Of a stretch of 64,000 nucleotides of DNA, positions 1 to 8,302 are shown piece after piece. The notes below the pieces were generated by a model, which was not told the origin of the DNA, did no database searches, and worked only from the letters and a program-made list of their open reading frames with translations. Source of the stretch: Cytophaga sp. FL35 (GTDB lineage Bacteria > Bacteroidota > Bacteroidia > Flavobacteriales > Flavobacteriaceae); NCBI RefSeq assembly GCF_014349235.1, contig NZ_JACSOH010000016.1:1-64000 (forward strand). Reading direction: 5' to 3'. Positions within the stretch are counted from its first letter, which is position 1. Every line of letters starts with the position of its first letter. The translations under genes and the position numbers were made by a program.

Positions 1-1
1 T

Positions 2-1324
2 ACCAACACCGTTACCACTACGGCTACCGTTTCTGGTAACACTTGGACGGCCACGGATGCCGATATCTCCGGATTGGACAACGGTACCGTTACAGTGACC
101 GCGGACGTGACCGACGTAGCCGGCAACCCGGCCACTGATAACGACCCAATTACCTTGGACAATAACACTCCAGAGGTAGATAGTTTTAGCACTATAGACA
201 TTACACCTATTTTAACCGGTCTAGGAGATGCCAATGAACAATTGACCATTGAATTGGACACCAATAGTGACGGAACTACAGATGTTACTTACCAAGTAAC
301 AACGGACAGCTCTGGAAATTGGAGTCTTGATACCGGTAGTGCTACTCCAATCAGTGGTAGCTTCCCATCCCTTGGTGATCAGGATGTAATTGATATCACA
401 GCCACCGATATTGCAGGAAACAGTAATACGGGAATTGTTACCCTTTCTGTAGATACCGATGGTGACGGATTGAACAATAACGAAGAGATTACTCTTGGCA
501 CCGACCCTAATAATCCAGATTCCGATGGGGATGGTATCAACGACGGACAAGAAGTGTTGGACGGAACCAATCCTTTGGATGATTGTGATTCAACTGACGG
601 TATGCCTCTTGGCTCAAGTGATTGCGATGCCGATAGTTTGACCAACACGGAAGAAGCTGGTTTGGGTACGGACCCGAACAATCCGGATACGGACAATGAT
701 GGTTTATTGGATGGGGAAGAGGTGACCTTGGGAACCGATCCTTTAAATGCCGATACCGATGGGGATGGCATCAATGACGAGCAAGAAGTGTTGGACGGAA
801 CAAATCCTTTGGATGATTGCGATTCTATTGGAGGAACTGCTCTTGATGACAGTGATTGCGATGCCGATGGTCTTACCACAGCGGAGGAGTCTAACTTAGG
901 TACCGACCCTTCACTGGAAGATACCGATGGGGATTTAATTCCTGATGGTCAAGAAGTTCAGGATGGAACTGATCCATTGAATCCTTGTAGCAATAGAGGA
1001 GGAACTCCACCTGCAGGAACCCCTTGTGATATTGATATAGAAACCGATTTGGTGGCCCCGGGCATAAATGACGGACGTTTTATCATCAATAATATTGAAA
1101 GCTTCCCGAACAATACGGTAGAAGTATACAATAGATGGGGCGTAAAGGTTTTTGAAACTGAAGGTTATAATAACGTAGACAGGGCCTTTAAAGGAGTGTC
1201 CAATGGAAGAGTGACCATTAATAAAGAAGAGGAATTACCGGTAGGTGTTTACTTCTACATTATTAAGTATGTCAATAACAATGAGCATAAATCAGTATCC
1301 GGTTACTTGTATGTGAATCGATAA
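2..1324 (+). CDS. C-terminal part of a large T9SS-secreted adhesin (5' end outside window)
   Basis: The reading frame is open from base 2, so this is the end of a longer gene cut by the window edge; the first in-frame start-like codon (TTG at 74) is not a real start. The visible part begins with bacterial Ig-like repeat sequence (about the first 150 residues), continues with Asp/Asn-rich thrombospondin type 3-like calcium-binding repeats (DTDGDGLNNNEE, DSDGDGINDGQE and variants, about residues 155-330), and ends with a gliding-motility/CHU_C-like domain containing YNRWGVKVFE and GVYFYIIKY. That end domain is the type B sorting signal recognised by the T9SS, so the protein should be exported across the outer membrane and held at or released from the surface. 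A role in adhesion is inferred from the architecture; no ligand can be named. The gene is followed by a strong hairpin. Confidence 0.88.
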   Translation, partial: TNTVTTTATVSGNTWTATDADISGLDNGTVTVTADVTDVAGNPATDNDPITLDNNTPEVDSFSTIDITPILTGLGDANEQLTIELDTNSDGTTDVTYQVTTDSSGNWSLDTGSATPISGSFPSLGDQDVIDITATDIAGNSNTGIVTLSVDTDGDGLNNNEEITLGTDPNNPDSDGDGINDGQEVLDGTNPLDDCDSTDGMPLGSSDCDADSLTNTEEAGLGTDPNNPDTDNDGLLDGEEVTLGTDPLNADTDGDGINDEQEVLDGTNPLDDCDSIGGTALDDSDCDADGLTTAEESNLGTDPSLEDTDGDLIPDGQEVQDGTDPLNPCSNRGGTPPAGTPCDIDIETDLVAPGINDGRFIINNIESFPNNTVEVYNRWGVKVFETEGYNNVDRAFKGVSNGRVTINKEEELPVGVYFYIIKYVNNNEHKSVSGYLYVNR

Positions 1325-1350
1325 GATTTGAAATATAAAAAGGTAGTCAG

Positions 1351-1516
1351 GGGTTGCCTACATGAAATGGAGCTACGCTCTATGTGTACCCTAAGCCTAT
1401 GACAACCTACAGATTGAAAAGGAGAATTTAGTTAGGAATGGCCAAGCCATGGTGGTGAATCCGATTGTACATCGGAGCTGGGGAGCAATCATCACTGTGG
1501 TCTTGGTTATTTTTTT
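1351..1516 (+). terminator. Structured intergenic RNA / branched terminator after the adhesin gene
   Basis: Two hairpins lie between the convergent genes. Hairpin 1 (1351-1391) pairs GGGT/ACCC, ACAT/ATGT and GGAGC/GCTCT. Hairpin 2 has a long outer stem (1442-1457 with 1489-1506, one bulge and some G-U pairs) that encloses a perfect small hairpin TCCGAT/ATCGGA (1460-1476) and GCT/AGC (1477-1486). A T-rich run follows at once (1507-1516), as in an intrinsic terminator of the + strand. The enclosed branches make it more elaborate than a usual terminator. Confidence 0.5.
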
Positions 1517-2663
1517 AGTCGTTTGCTAGGTACAAAAACCCTTGAAACTCCAAATTTAAATCGTCCAAAGACACGATGTAGAAATACACCCCGGAAGGCA
1601 ATCCGCCCTCACGATTGATGACAAAGTTATTTTGGTTGGATAGGCCGTTGAATTCATTGGTGTAATTGGTTTTTTCAAACACCTTGCTTCCTTGCCTGTC
1701 AAAAATCATCATATGGTTGTTAGGGGAAAGCGCCAGTTCTGGAATTTCCAAGAAATCATTGATTCCGTCGCCATTGGGCGAAACAAAGTAATTCTCCAAA
1801 TCTAAAAAATCTCTGGGTTCCCCAAAAGCCCCAAACGTAAGTATCTCATAATCATTTGGTACAAAGGAACCGGAAATGGCCACTCCGTTGATCAAATCTC
1901 CCACAGAGGCCGGTCCGCCCAACATTTCCCATTGGTTGGTAATCTTGCTCCAACCTACCACCACTATTTCTTCTACATCCCCACTTAAGGAACCAATATC
2001 ACTGCGATTGTTCCAAGTTAGTTGTACAGAGGAAGGCACGGAACCTTCCAGTCTCCAAAATTCGGTGGTACTTATTTCGTCTATACCGTTGGCGCGGCTA
2101 TTGGTGCTAAAAGCCGGAAATTCACTGGGGCTGTTAGGATCTTCAAAAAAATAGGCCGCTTTTGCCAAATTGTTGATTCCTTCGGAATTTAAACTTAGTT
2201 GACGTAACTGTTCTGAATCGCCTACCGGAAAGGTAAAGTCTTGCTGACCGCTCACACTGGAATACCCGTTGACCTTACTGGCATTGTTTTCCCCGGAAGG
2301 GAACGCTGTATCTAAAAAGTTAAGGGTAATGCCGGGTTGCGCCGGGATGGTAATGACATCTCCGGAAATAAAATTGGCATTGTTGCTCACATTTACGGGA
2401 TTGTTTAAAAAAGTACCCGTCTGGGTGAGAAACTCCACATCCTGAAAAGTAGGGGGGAGGCTACCGTTGATAGAGCGGCTATCTGTACTATAAAAACCGG
2501 CCAGACCTTGGTTTTCATCAAAAGAGCCGTCATTGATTAGATCGGTATGAAAGCCCATTTCCCCGCCTTCGTGAATACGCAGGTTGCCAGTATTGTACAA
2601 GGCGGTTTGCGCACAAAGACCGGCACTTAAGAGCAGAAAAGGTATGTACAGGGTGTTTTTCAT
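1515..2663 (-). CDS. T9SS type B sorting domain-containing secreted protein
   Basis: This 382-residue protein starts with a clear signal peptide (MKNTLYIPFLLLSAGLCAQ). The middle has no domain I can name; it resembles the beta-rich cargo often found beside flavobacterial adhesins. The last 95 residues are a gliding-motility-associated C-terminal domain, with FVSPNGDGINDFLEIPEL, the MIFDRQGSKVFE strand and the GVYFYIVSLDD strand, so the T9SS should export it. It lies 24 bp downstream of the long repeat protein on the same strand and is probably cotranscribed with it. It converges on the adhesin. The sorting-domain call is firm; the function is unknown. Confidence 0.85.
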   Translation of the reverse strand: MKNTLYIPFLLLSAGLCAQTALYNTGNLRIHEGGEMGFHTDLINDGSFDENQGLAGFYSTDSRSINGSLPPTFQDVEFLTQTGTFLNNPVNVSNNANFISGDVITIPAQPGITLNFLDTAFPSGENNASKVNGYSSVSGQQDFTFPVGDSEQLRQLSLNSEGINNLAKAAYFFEDPNSPSEFPAFSTNSRANGIDEISTTEFWRLEGSVPSSVQLTWNNRSDIGSLSGDVEEIVVVGWSKITNQWEMLGGPASVGDLINGVAISGSFVPNDYEILTFGAFGEPRDFLDLENYFVSPNGDGINDFLEIPELALSPNNHMMIFDRQGSKVFEKTNYTNEFNGLSNQNNFVINREGGLPSGVYFYIVSLDDLNLEFQGFLYLAND

Positions 2664-2687
2664 TTTTTCCGAATAAAGCTCAACTTA

Positions 2688-5600
2688 TTAAGGTCTTATT
2701 ATTGTATAAAACCAATCTAAATCTACAGGTTGAAAGTCACTAGGGGTACTTTCGTTAATTCCAGGAGTTCCCGGGTCATCAGGGGATCCCGGTACGAATT
2801 GATATATTTCAACTGTAATGCTTGTAGCAGTTTGGTCTGTTACCTGAATCATTGTAGGTAAAGGAATCCCATTATCCATGACAGTAGTCTGAACAACATA
2901 ATTTGTTCCGCCCATATCGGGAAAGTTTACGGTTTTGACTCCTGCCAATACTTTTCCCTTAGCGGCGATTTCAGAATTTACCCATTCGGTACCGGTGGTG
3001 GTAGTGGCCAATATTTGACCATTTGTGCCTACCCCGTTACGAGCAATAATATTTCCATTATCTATTCGAATACTTCCTTGAACGTGTAGTTTTTCTTGTG
3101 GATTATTTTCTCCAATACCGACATTCTGATTGTCGTCTATCCTAATTGCTTCAGTCCCTCCTGTGGAAAAACCAATTTCATCATCAGTTGCCCTGAACAT
3201 CCCGGTATCAGTATCACCATTGGTAAAGAAACTATAACTTGGTTCGTTGTTGGAACCACCATTTGCCGCAAAACCTCTTTGGGCTCTTATTTGGCCTATT
3301 ACATGAAACTTATCTTCCGCTTGATTAGGAATAGTGTTATCCAAATTATCAAAATCAAAATTTCCAATACCCACATTACCAGTACCTTCAAAGTATATCG
3401 CTCCATTATTTAAATCATACTTTCTATCTGTGCTGGCGGTTTGCTGTAAGTTGGTGTTACCAAGATTCTGTCCTCCACTTACAGCGGCTAGCTTCCCAAT
3501 AGCTTCTTCGACCGTGGTTTCGTTTGTTCCGTCTGAGTCGATATCCAATGCATTCTGAAGGTCTACCTGAGTTCCATTAAGCGTTGTCCACCCTGGGGTA
3601 GTTCCATCGGTTAGCAATACTTGGTCTGCCGTTCCTCCTGTAGGAACACTACCTGTTCTAGCATTCAGCTTTGCAATCGCTTCTTCTATGGTGGTTTCGT
3701 TTGTTCCGTCTGAGTCGATATCCAATGCATTCTGAAGGTCTACCTGCGTTCCATTCAGTGTAGTCCACGCTGGGGTAGTTCCATCGGTTAGCAATACTTG
3801 GTCTGCAGTTCCTCCTGTGGGTATACCTCCCCCAGTTCCCCAAACGGTTGCTCCTGATGGGTTTATGGTAAGAACATTACCCGGGCTTCCAGCTCCATTT
3901 TGAGCAATAAGATTTCCGTATAGTTGAATGTCCCCATTATTTTTTATGGTAAAGGCTTGATCGGTAAGAGCGGGGATTGAGTTATCGCCAACTTGATTTT
4001 GTAAGAAATGGAAATCACCAATGCCCCAAGGTCCGGTCCGCTCATACACCAAACCACCTTTACCAAAACTTCCAAGTGATTCAACGGCAAAAAGTATACC
4101 TGCGGCGCCACCACCCGTATCAGTACCGTTTTCGTTTTGCAATTGTAATGGATAGGACAGTCCTTGTTGTGGATGTGATGGGCCGATTCGCTCACTTATA
4201 ACAACTTTTGAATTATTACCAGGGGCAGGACTTCCTGCTTGTCTACCAACATACAGAGCACCATAAGTGTTTGAACTAACTGGTCTTGCGTTGGTGTCCC
4301 AAATTAGTCCAAAATCATCGTTGGGGTTTGTATTGTCCTCGGTTGTTGTAGGGGTACCGTCTGTATCTGCAAATAAGATGGATTTGGGCGTTCTTCTTGG
4401 AGCTAAAGAATCGATAGGAACGCTTAACGTACCATCACCATCTGTTATGCTGAGACTATCATTTACGACTGCAAATGCAGTATTGTTACTTCCGCCTGTG
4501 GCTGCAGCTATTTCAGAGAGGGCAACTTTTAAATCTCCACTATTATCACTAATTACCAAGCTATCATTTGCTACACTAAAGTTTGTATTGGCATTTCCTA
4601 TACCGGCTAATGAAACACTCAATGTGCCGTTACCGTCGGTAATATTTAGACTATCATTTGCAATATTTAAAGCGGTGTTATGGCTACCCGTTCCGTTTGC
4701 TAATTGAGCATCTATACCAGCTAGGTGGGCTTCCACATCGGCCGTAGCCGCCGTGTAATTGGTGGGTGTGGCAGCTACGGGTACTTGAGCAGCATTTTGA
4801 GTGGTACCTGTACCACCATCCAAAGAACTAAGGTCTACGGTTATATTATTTCCTGCTTCCGTAATCACCAATTCATTCGAGGCATTAAGAACGGCATTGG
4901 TAATAAGTTCATTATCCACAGCTGTGTCAACCCCGGTAACATTTATTTGATAAGGAGTCGCAAGGGAACCGTCACCTGATACTTGCGTAGTAGTTGTACT
5001 AATAATGTTAGTTTCGGTACCATTTGCGCCAGGTAAAACTATACTATTGGCTCCTGAAAGACTTAAAATTTGGCCATTAAGCGAAAGACTTTGAATTTCA
5101 TTAGTGGCATCATCATCAGGATCATCATAAAATGCGCCATCAGTTCTAATCTCAATACTGTTATTTACATTTGGATCCACAATTTGTGCATTGGTGATAA
5201 AACCTAAGTTGTTTTGGAACATTGACAAGTTAATATTGTCTCCATCCAATGCCACACTATCTACTGCATTCTCAAAGATATTTTCTCTATTTACGGCAGC
5301 GGGGGCTAATTTCGAATTACCTATAGACCCGTTTTGAATATCAAGTCCGTTAATACTATTGTCTGCAATATGATCGGTATTTATGCTACCTTCTAAAACT
5401 TCAAAATGTGTACCTTGGGTCGTTTCGCTAATCGCTATTGTTGGAAATTCATATATAACGGGATCCGCCGTAAGGTTACCTGCCGCTGCACCACCTTCGC
5501 AAAGGTTCACCCACTGGGAGCCATCGTAATAGAATACACAATTTTCCGTGGTATTATAGACCAAGGCACCTCGGGTGGGCACAATGGTGGCCATTTGGGC

Positions 5601-5765
5601 TGCATCTACACGGGTAATTACCAAAACCTTGTCATTGCTCTGCAATTCCAACAAGGAAGTGGCATTAATGTTCTGGGGGTCGTCTCCAATCTTTACTTGG
5701 GCAGTAGCCAAAGTGGTGGTCAAGAGACCCATAAAAAGAAGTGGTAACGCAATTCTATTCAGCAT
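2688..5765 (-). CDS. Repeat-rich secreted surface protein (1025 aa)
   Basis: A signal peptide (MLNRIALPLLFMGLLTTTLATAQ) is followed by a Bacteroidota motif often seen in cell-surface proteins (ATSLLELQSNDKVLVI, GALVYNTTENCVFYYDGSQW). The body is Asn/Asp/Thr/Gly-rich and built of repeats: three copies of a motif of about 35 residues around NDSLxITDGxGTLSV, and two tandem 59-residue units starting PTGGTADQVLLTDGTTP that are also nearly identical in DNA (3491-3667 and 3668-3844). Near the end come fibre-like pieces (NVGIGENNPQEKLHVQG), as in phage tail fibres and flavobacterial surface fibres, and then a C-terminal domain ending YTIIRP. No T9SS sorting domain or S74 peptidase domain is evident. 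It is the first gene of an operon with the following T9SS cargo gene. A stalk or fibre role is inferred. Confidence 0.8.
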   Translation of the reverse strand: MLNRIALPLLFMGLLTTTLATAQVKIGDDPQNINATSLLELQSNDKVLVITRVDAAQMATIVPTRGALVYNTTENCVFYYDGSQWVNLCEGGAAAGNLTADPVIYEFPTIAISETTQGTHFEVLEGSINTDHIADNSINGLDIQNGSIGNSKLAPAAVNRENIFENAVDSVALDGDNINLSMFQNNLGFITNAQIVDPNVNNSIEIRTDGAFYDDPDDDATNEIQSLSLNGQILSLSGANSIVLPGANGTETNIISTTTTQVSGDGSLATPYQINVTGVDTAVDNELITNAVLNASNELVITEAGNNITVDLSSLDGGTGTTQNAAQVPVAATPTNYTAATADVEAHLAGIDAQLANGTGSHNTALNIANDSLNITDGNGTLSVSLAGIGNANTNFSVANDSLVISDNSGDLKVALSEIAAATGGSNNTAFAVVNDSLSITDGDGTLSVPIDSLAPRRTPKSILFADTDGTPTTTEDNTNPNDDFGLIWDTNARPVSSNTYGALYVGRQAGSPAPGNNSKVVISERIGPSHPQQGLSYPLQLQNENGTDTGGGAAGILFAVESLGSFGKGGLVYERTGPWGIGDFHFLQNQVGDNSIPALTDQAFTIKNNGDIQLYGNLIAQNGAGSPGNVLTINPSGATVWGTGGGIPTGGTADQVLLTDGTTPAWTTLNGTQVDLQNALDIDSDGTNETTIEEAIAKLNARTGSVPTGGTADQVLLTDGTTPGWTTLNGTQVDLQNALDIDSDGTNETTVEEAIGKLAAVSGGQNLGNTNLQQTASTDRKYDLNNGAIYFEGTGNVGIGNFDFDNLDNTIPNQAEDKFHVIGQIRAQRGFAANGGSNNEPSYSFFTNGDTDTGMFRATDDEIGFSTGGTEAIRIDDNQNVGIGENNPQEKLHVQGSIRIDNGNIIARNGVGTNGQILATTTTGTEWVNSEIAAKGKVLAGVKTVNFPDMGGTNYVVQTTVMDNGIPLPTMIQVTDQTATSITVEIYQFVPGSPDDPGTPGINESTPSDFQPVDLDWFYTIIRP
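3491..3844 (-). repeat. Two tandem 177-bp in-frame repeats
   Basis: Two adjacent units, 3491-3667 and 3668-3844, encode the 59-residue repeat of the surface protein. They are nearly identical in sequence over about 155 bp, including third codon positions, which suggests recent duplication or gene conversion. The period is exactly 59 codons, so copy-number change would keep the frame. Confidence 0.85.
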
Positions 5766-5793
5766 AGATCAAGATTTAAGCTATTAGGGTCAA

Positions 5794-5801
5794 CAAAAAT
5801 A
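5794..5801 (-). promoter_or_regulatory. Promoter -7 element of the surface-protein operon
   Basis: On the minus strand the bases read TATTTTTG, an exact match to the Bacteroidota -7 consensus TAnnTTTG, 29 bp before the start codon at 5765. No good -33 TTTG is seen at the expected distance. Confidence 0.5.
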
Positions 5802-6092
5802 AAATTATCCGCTTAGTTTGCTAATATTTAAGGATGAACTACCACGAAGCACAGTTGAACGGGTTAAAGTTTTTCCTACAAGAGTCAGGTTTCGACCTAC
5901 ATGTAGGCACAGAACGAATTAACAAAAGTTTAGAGACCGGTTTTTTTATAAGACCTTAACATGTAGTTTCTTTATGAACTTTTTAAGTTGATTCCGGTAA
6001 TTTTAACCGACCTTTATTTTCAAAATAATGCGAGGATAAGCACTTTGTAAAATACACTTATCCATTTCTAAATTATGTAATAAAACAACCCA
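5802..6092. promoter_or_regulatory. Divergent intergenic region with a CCTACATGTAGG palindrome
   Basis: This is most of the only gene-free stretch longer than 300 bp in the window (5766-6092), lying between two divergent genes. It holds no ORF or RNA gene that I recognise. It does hold a perfect 12-bp palindrome, CCTACATGTAGG (5896-5907), a matching half-site CCTACA 21 bp away (5875-5880), and a further ACATGTAG (5959-5966). The spacing is two helical turns. This looks like a binding site for a dimeric regulator of the surface-protein operon, which is inference. Confidence 0.35.
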
Positions 6093-6833
6093 ATGAGGAA
6101 TATCCCTACCTTAATTTTTATACTTTTTTTATCCCTTTTCGCACAAGCCCAAGAGGAAGATAGGGCAATGGTGAGAGGTACCGTGCTATACAGAAATGTA
6201 CCCGTACCCAACGAGAATGTCATCAATATTACAACGGAAGATGCGGTAATTTCCAACGATGGCGGACAATTTGCCATTGAAGCGAAAGTGGGGGATGAAT
6301 TGGCTTTTTCCGCCGTTAATTACCAGCTAAAGGTAGTAAAGCTCACTCAAGCCATGATCGATAACGGTAGACTGGTGGTGGAAGTAAAGGAAAAGATTAC
6401 GGAACTGGACGAAGTAGTGGTGAGCCCGGAAAACCAAGAACGTTTTTTAGCTGTAAAGAACCAAGAATTCAAGGAGATAGAATATGAGATAGACCGTTCT
6501 ACCGAAGTAGAGAATACCGCTTTAAGCCAGTCTGAACGAGGTATGGAAAACGGACTCAATTTTGTAAACATCTTCAAGGCCTTGGCAAAAGCGGCCCAAA
6601 AGGACGATGTGGAGCGACCTAGATTAAAAATGAGCGAAGTGCTTAGGCAAGTGTATGATGATGAGTTCTTTGTGGTGGACTTAAAACTTTCGCAAGATCA
6701 AATATTGGACTTTTTAAGTTATGTAGATACGCGTGCTCCCGAATACAATTTGCTATTGAAGCAAAATGAATTTGAGCTGATAGATTTTTTGGTCACTGAA
6801 AGTAAGGCGTACCGTAAGCAGGTAGATGAATAA
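6093..6833 (+). CDS. Secreted carboxypeptidase-regulatory-like domain protein
   Basis: The signal peptide MRNIPTLIFILFLSLFAQAQ is followed by a beta-sandwich of the carboxypeptidase regulatory-like (CarboxypepD_reg-like) family: VRGTVLYRNVPVPNENV, then DGGQFAIEAKVGDELAFSAVNY, then ITELDEVVV. This fold also heads TonB-dependent receptors, but no plug or barrel follows here. The C-terminal half is charged and helical, with no domain I recognise. The next gene is a paralog with the same layout that overlaps it by 8 bp, so the two are translated together. Periplasmic or outer-membrane location is likely; the role is unknown. Confidence 0.82.
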   Translation: MRNIPTLIFILFLSLFAQAQEEDRAMVRGTVLYRNVPVPNENVINITTEDAVISNDGGQFAIEAKVGDELAFSAVNYQLKVVKLTQAMIDNGRLVVEVKEKITELDEVVVSPENQERFLAVKNQEFKEIEYEIDRSTEVENTALSQSERGMENGLNFVNIFKALAKAAQKDDVERPRLKMSEVLRQVYDDEFFVVDLKLSQDQILDFLSYVDTRAPEYNLLLKQNEFELIDFLVTESKAYRKQVDE

Positions 6834-7680
6834 ATTAAAGCATCCGTTTTGGCCGATGATGGGAAAAGCAGGTTGTAAGCAACCGCTGGCTTTTTCTTTT
6901 TCTCTAAAACGAATATCTTTTTTGATCTTATTTCTTCTTTTCCTTCCTAAGATTTATTCCCAAGACCTTTTTCAAAAAAAGTTGGAAGGCAGGGTCTACA
7001 GTAAAGATGGCGATGTGGCTGCCACCCATGTGCTCAATACCACAACCCAAAGAGCTACCATAACCGATTTACAAGGTTTTTTTTCCATTCCGGTAAGCTT
7101 GAACGATACTTTGGTGTTTTCCGCTGTACAGTATAAAAAGAAGGAAATCAAGGTAACCTTAAATGTGTTGGATTCCAAATTGTTACTTGTTCCGCTGGAA
7201 GAAGGGATTACCGAACTTGAAGAAGTGGTGGTCATGCCCTATAATCTTTCGGGCGCTATGGACAAGGATTTAAACAGGTTAACAATTGAACCTGTGGTAA
7301 CGGCTTCCACCTTAGGACTGCCAAATGCCTATGCCATATTTCCTACCCAAGCGGAACGGTTGCTGAACGAGGCAACCACCGGGGGCGGCTTTTTGCCCTT
7401 AAATCCTATCTTGAATGGAATTTCCGGTCGCACAAAAATGTTGAAGAACAGGGTGAAACGAAATGCAACCTATGCAAGGACCAATAGGGTGAAGGCATTT
7501 TACCCAGATTCTGTCTACGTAAAGCAATTTAAAATTCCGAAAGAAAAAATAGATGACTTTATGTATTTCTGTGAGGTAGATCCCGTTTTTCAAGCAACCG
7601 TAGATACCCATGACCGACTCAAGATATGGGAATACCTCAAAAAACGGAGTGCCACCTACCGCGACAACAACGGGCTATAG
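6826..7680 (+). CDS. Paralogous carboxypeptidase-regulatory-like domain protein
   Basis: This is a paralog of the preceding gene. It has a hydrophobic export signal (LILFLLFLPKIYSQ), the regulatory-like sandwich (EGRVYSKDGDVAATHVLNTT, LQGFFSIPVSLNDTLVFSAV, ITELEEVVVMP) and a C-terminal region with a YVKQFKIPKEKIDDFMYFCE segment matching FVVDLKLSQDQILDFLSY of its neighbour. The first ATG (6826) lies inside the upstream stop region and gives a long N-terminal tail before the signal; an ATG at 6856 would give a more usual signal peptide. The two paralogs plus DUF6702 and the M1 peptidase form a gene set that I recall from many flavobacteria. Confidence 0.8.
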   Translation: MNKLKHPFWPMMGKAGCKQPLAFSFSLKRISFLILFLLFLPKIYSQDLFQKKLEGRVYSKDGDVAATHVLNTTTQRATITDLQGFFSIPVSLNDTLVFSAVQYKKKEIKVTLNVLDSKLLLVPLEEGITELEEVVVMPYNLSGAMDKDLNRLTIEPVVTASTLGLPNAYAIFPTQAERLLNEATTGGGFLPLNPILNGISGRTKMLKNRVKRNATYARTNRVKAFYPDSVYVKQFKIPKEKIDDFMYFCEVDPVFQATVDTHDRLKIWEYLKKRSATYRDNNGL

Positions 7681-7708
7681 AAATCCGTATTATGGCATAG
7701 GTTTTGTT

Positions 7709-7716
7709 TAAATTTG
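7709..7716 (+). promoter_or_regulatory. Promoter -7 element of the DUF6702 gene
   Basis: TAAATTTG matches TAnnTTTG. Transcription should begin near 7723, downstream of an in-frame TTG at 7714, so the ATG at 7735 is the likely start. Confidence 0.45.
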
Positions 7717-7734
7717 CACCTAAATAGCACAGGT

Positions 7735-8241
7735 ATGCGAATGATAGTCCGCTTTATTCCCCTTTTCGTACTCCCTTTATTGGCATTTTCCATAGTACAT
7801 AAATTTTATGTGAGCGTAACCAACGTGAATTATTCCGAAAAGGATCAAGCTTTACAGATTACCAGTAGGGTTTTTATTGATGATTTGGACCGGCTCCTTA
7901 TGGCCAGGTATGACTTGGAGGCAAAATTGGCCTCTGAAGAAGAAAACAAAATGGCCAATGCCTACATTGAAAAATACCTGCGCTCCAAGTTTGTGGTATC
8001 GGTAAATGGTTCACCGGTGGAATATGACTTTATAGGGAAGAAATACGATGCAGATGTGGTGGTGCTTTATCTGGAAGTGCCTAAAGTGGATTTAAATAAG
8101 ACACAATCTGTACAAATCGAAAATGAGATGCTCACGGATTTGTTCGATGATCAACAAAACGTGGTTCACATAAAGATAAAAGATACCAAGAAAAGTTTCG
8201 TACTTATCAAATCGCATCCTAAAGGAATGTTAAACTTGTAA
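7735..8241 (+). CDS. DUF6702 family exported protein
   Basis: The 168-residue protein opens with a signal segment (MIVRFIPLFVLPLLAFSIVHKFYVS) and continues with SVTNVNYSEKDQALQITSRV and FIDDLDRLL, the pattern of the DUF6702 family found before M1 peptidases in flavobacteria. I chose ATG 7735 over the upstream TTG (7714) because the latter sits inside the predicted promoter. It likely acts in the periplasm or outer membrane. It is probably linked to the M1 peptidase 61 bp downstream. The biochemical role is not known. Confidence 0.8.
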   Translation: MRMIVRFIPLFVLPLLAFSIVHKFYVSVTNVNYSEKDQALQITSRVFIDDLDRLLMARYDLEAKLASEEENKMANAYIEKYLRSKFVVSVNGSPVEYDFIGKKYDADVVVLYLEVPKVDLNKTQSVQIENEMLTDLFDDQQNVVHIKIKDTKKSFVLIKSHPKGMLNL

Positions 8242-8302
8242 CATTAGATTAACGATTCCTTAAAAAATTTTATTTTTCACAGATTAATAACTAAAGAAGC
8301 AA

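Noticed and set aside
379-879. A 166-codon open frame on the minus strand
   Set aside because: It is antisense to the Asp-rich repeats of the adhesin; its Ser/Pro-rich product is what the reverse of GAT/GAC-rich codons gives.
2-1324. Truncated pseudogene of an adhesin
   Set aside because: The frame is open to the window edge and the end is complete, so the missing start is due to the cut.
3491-3844. CRISPR or insertion sequence
   Set aside because: The two 177-bp copies are in frame, lie within one coding gene, and have no spacers or transposase.
2688-5765. Phage tail-fibre gene
   Set aside because: Some segments resemble tail fibres, but the protein has a signal peptide and no phage gene is nearby.
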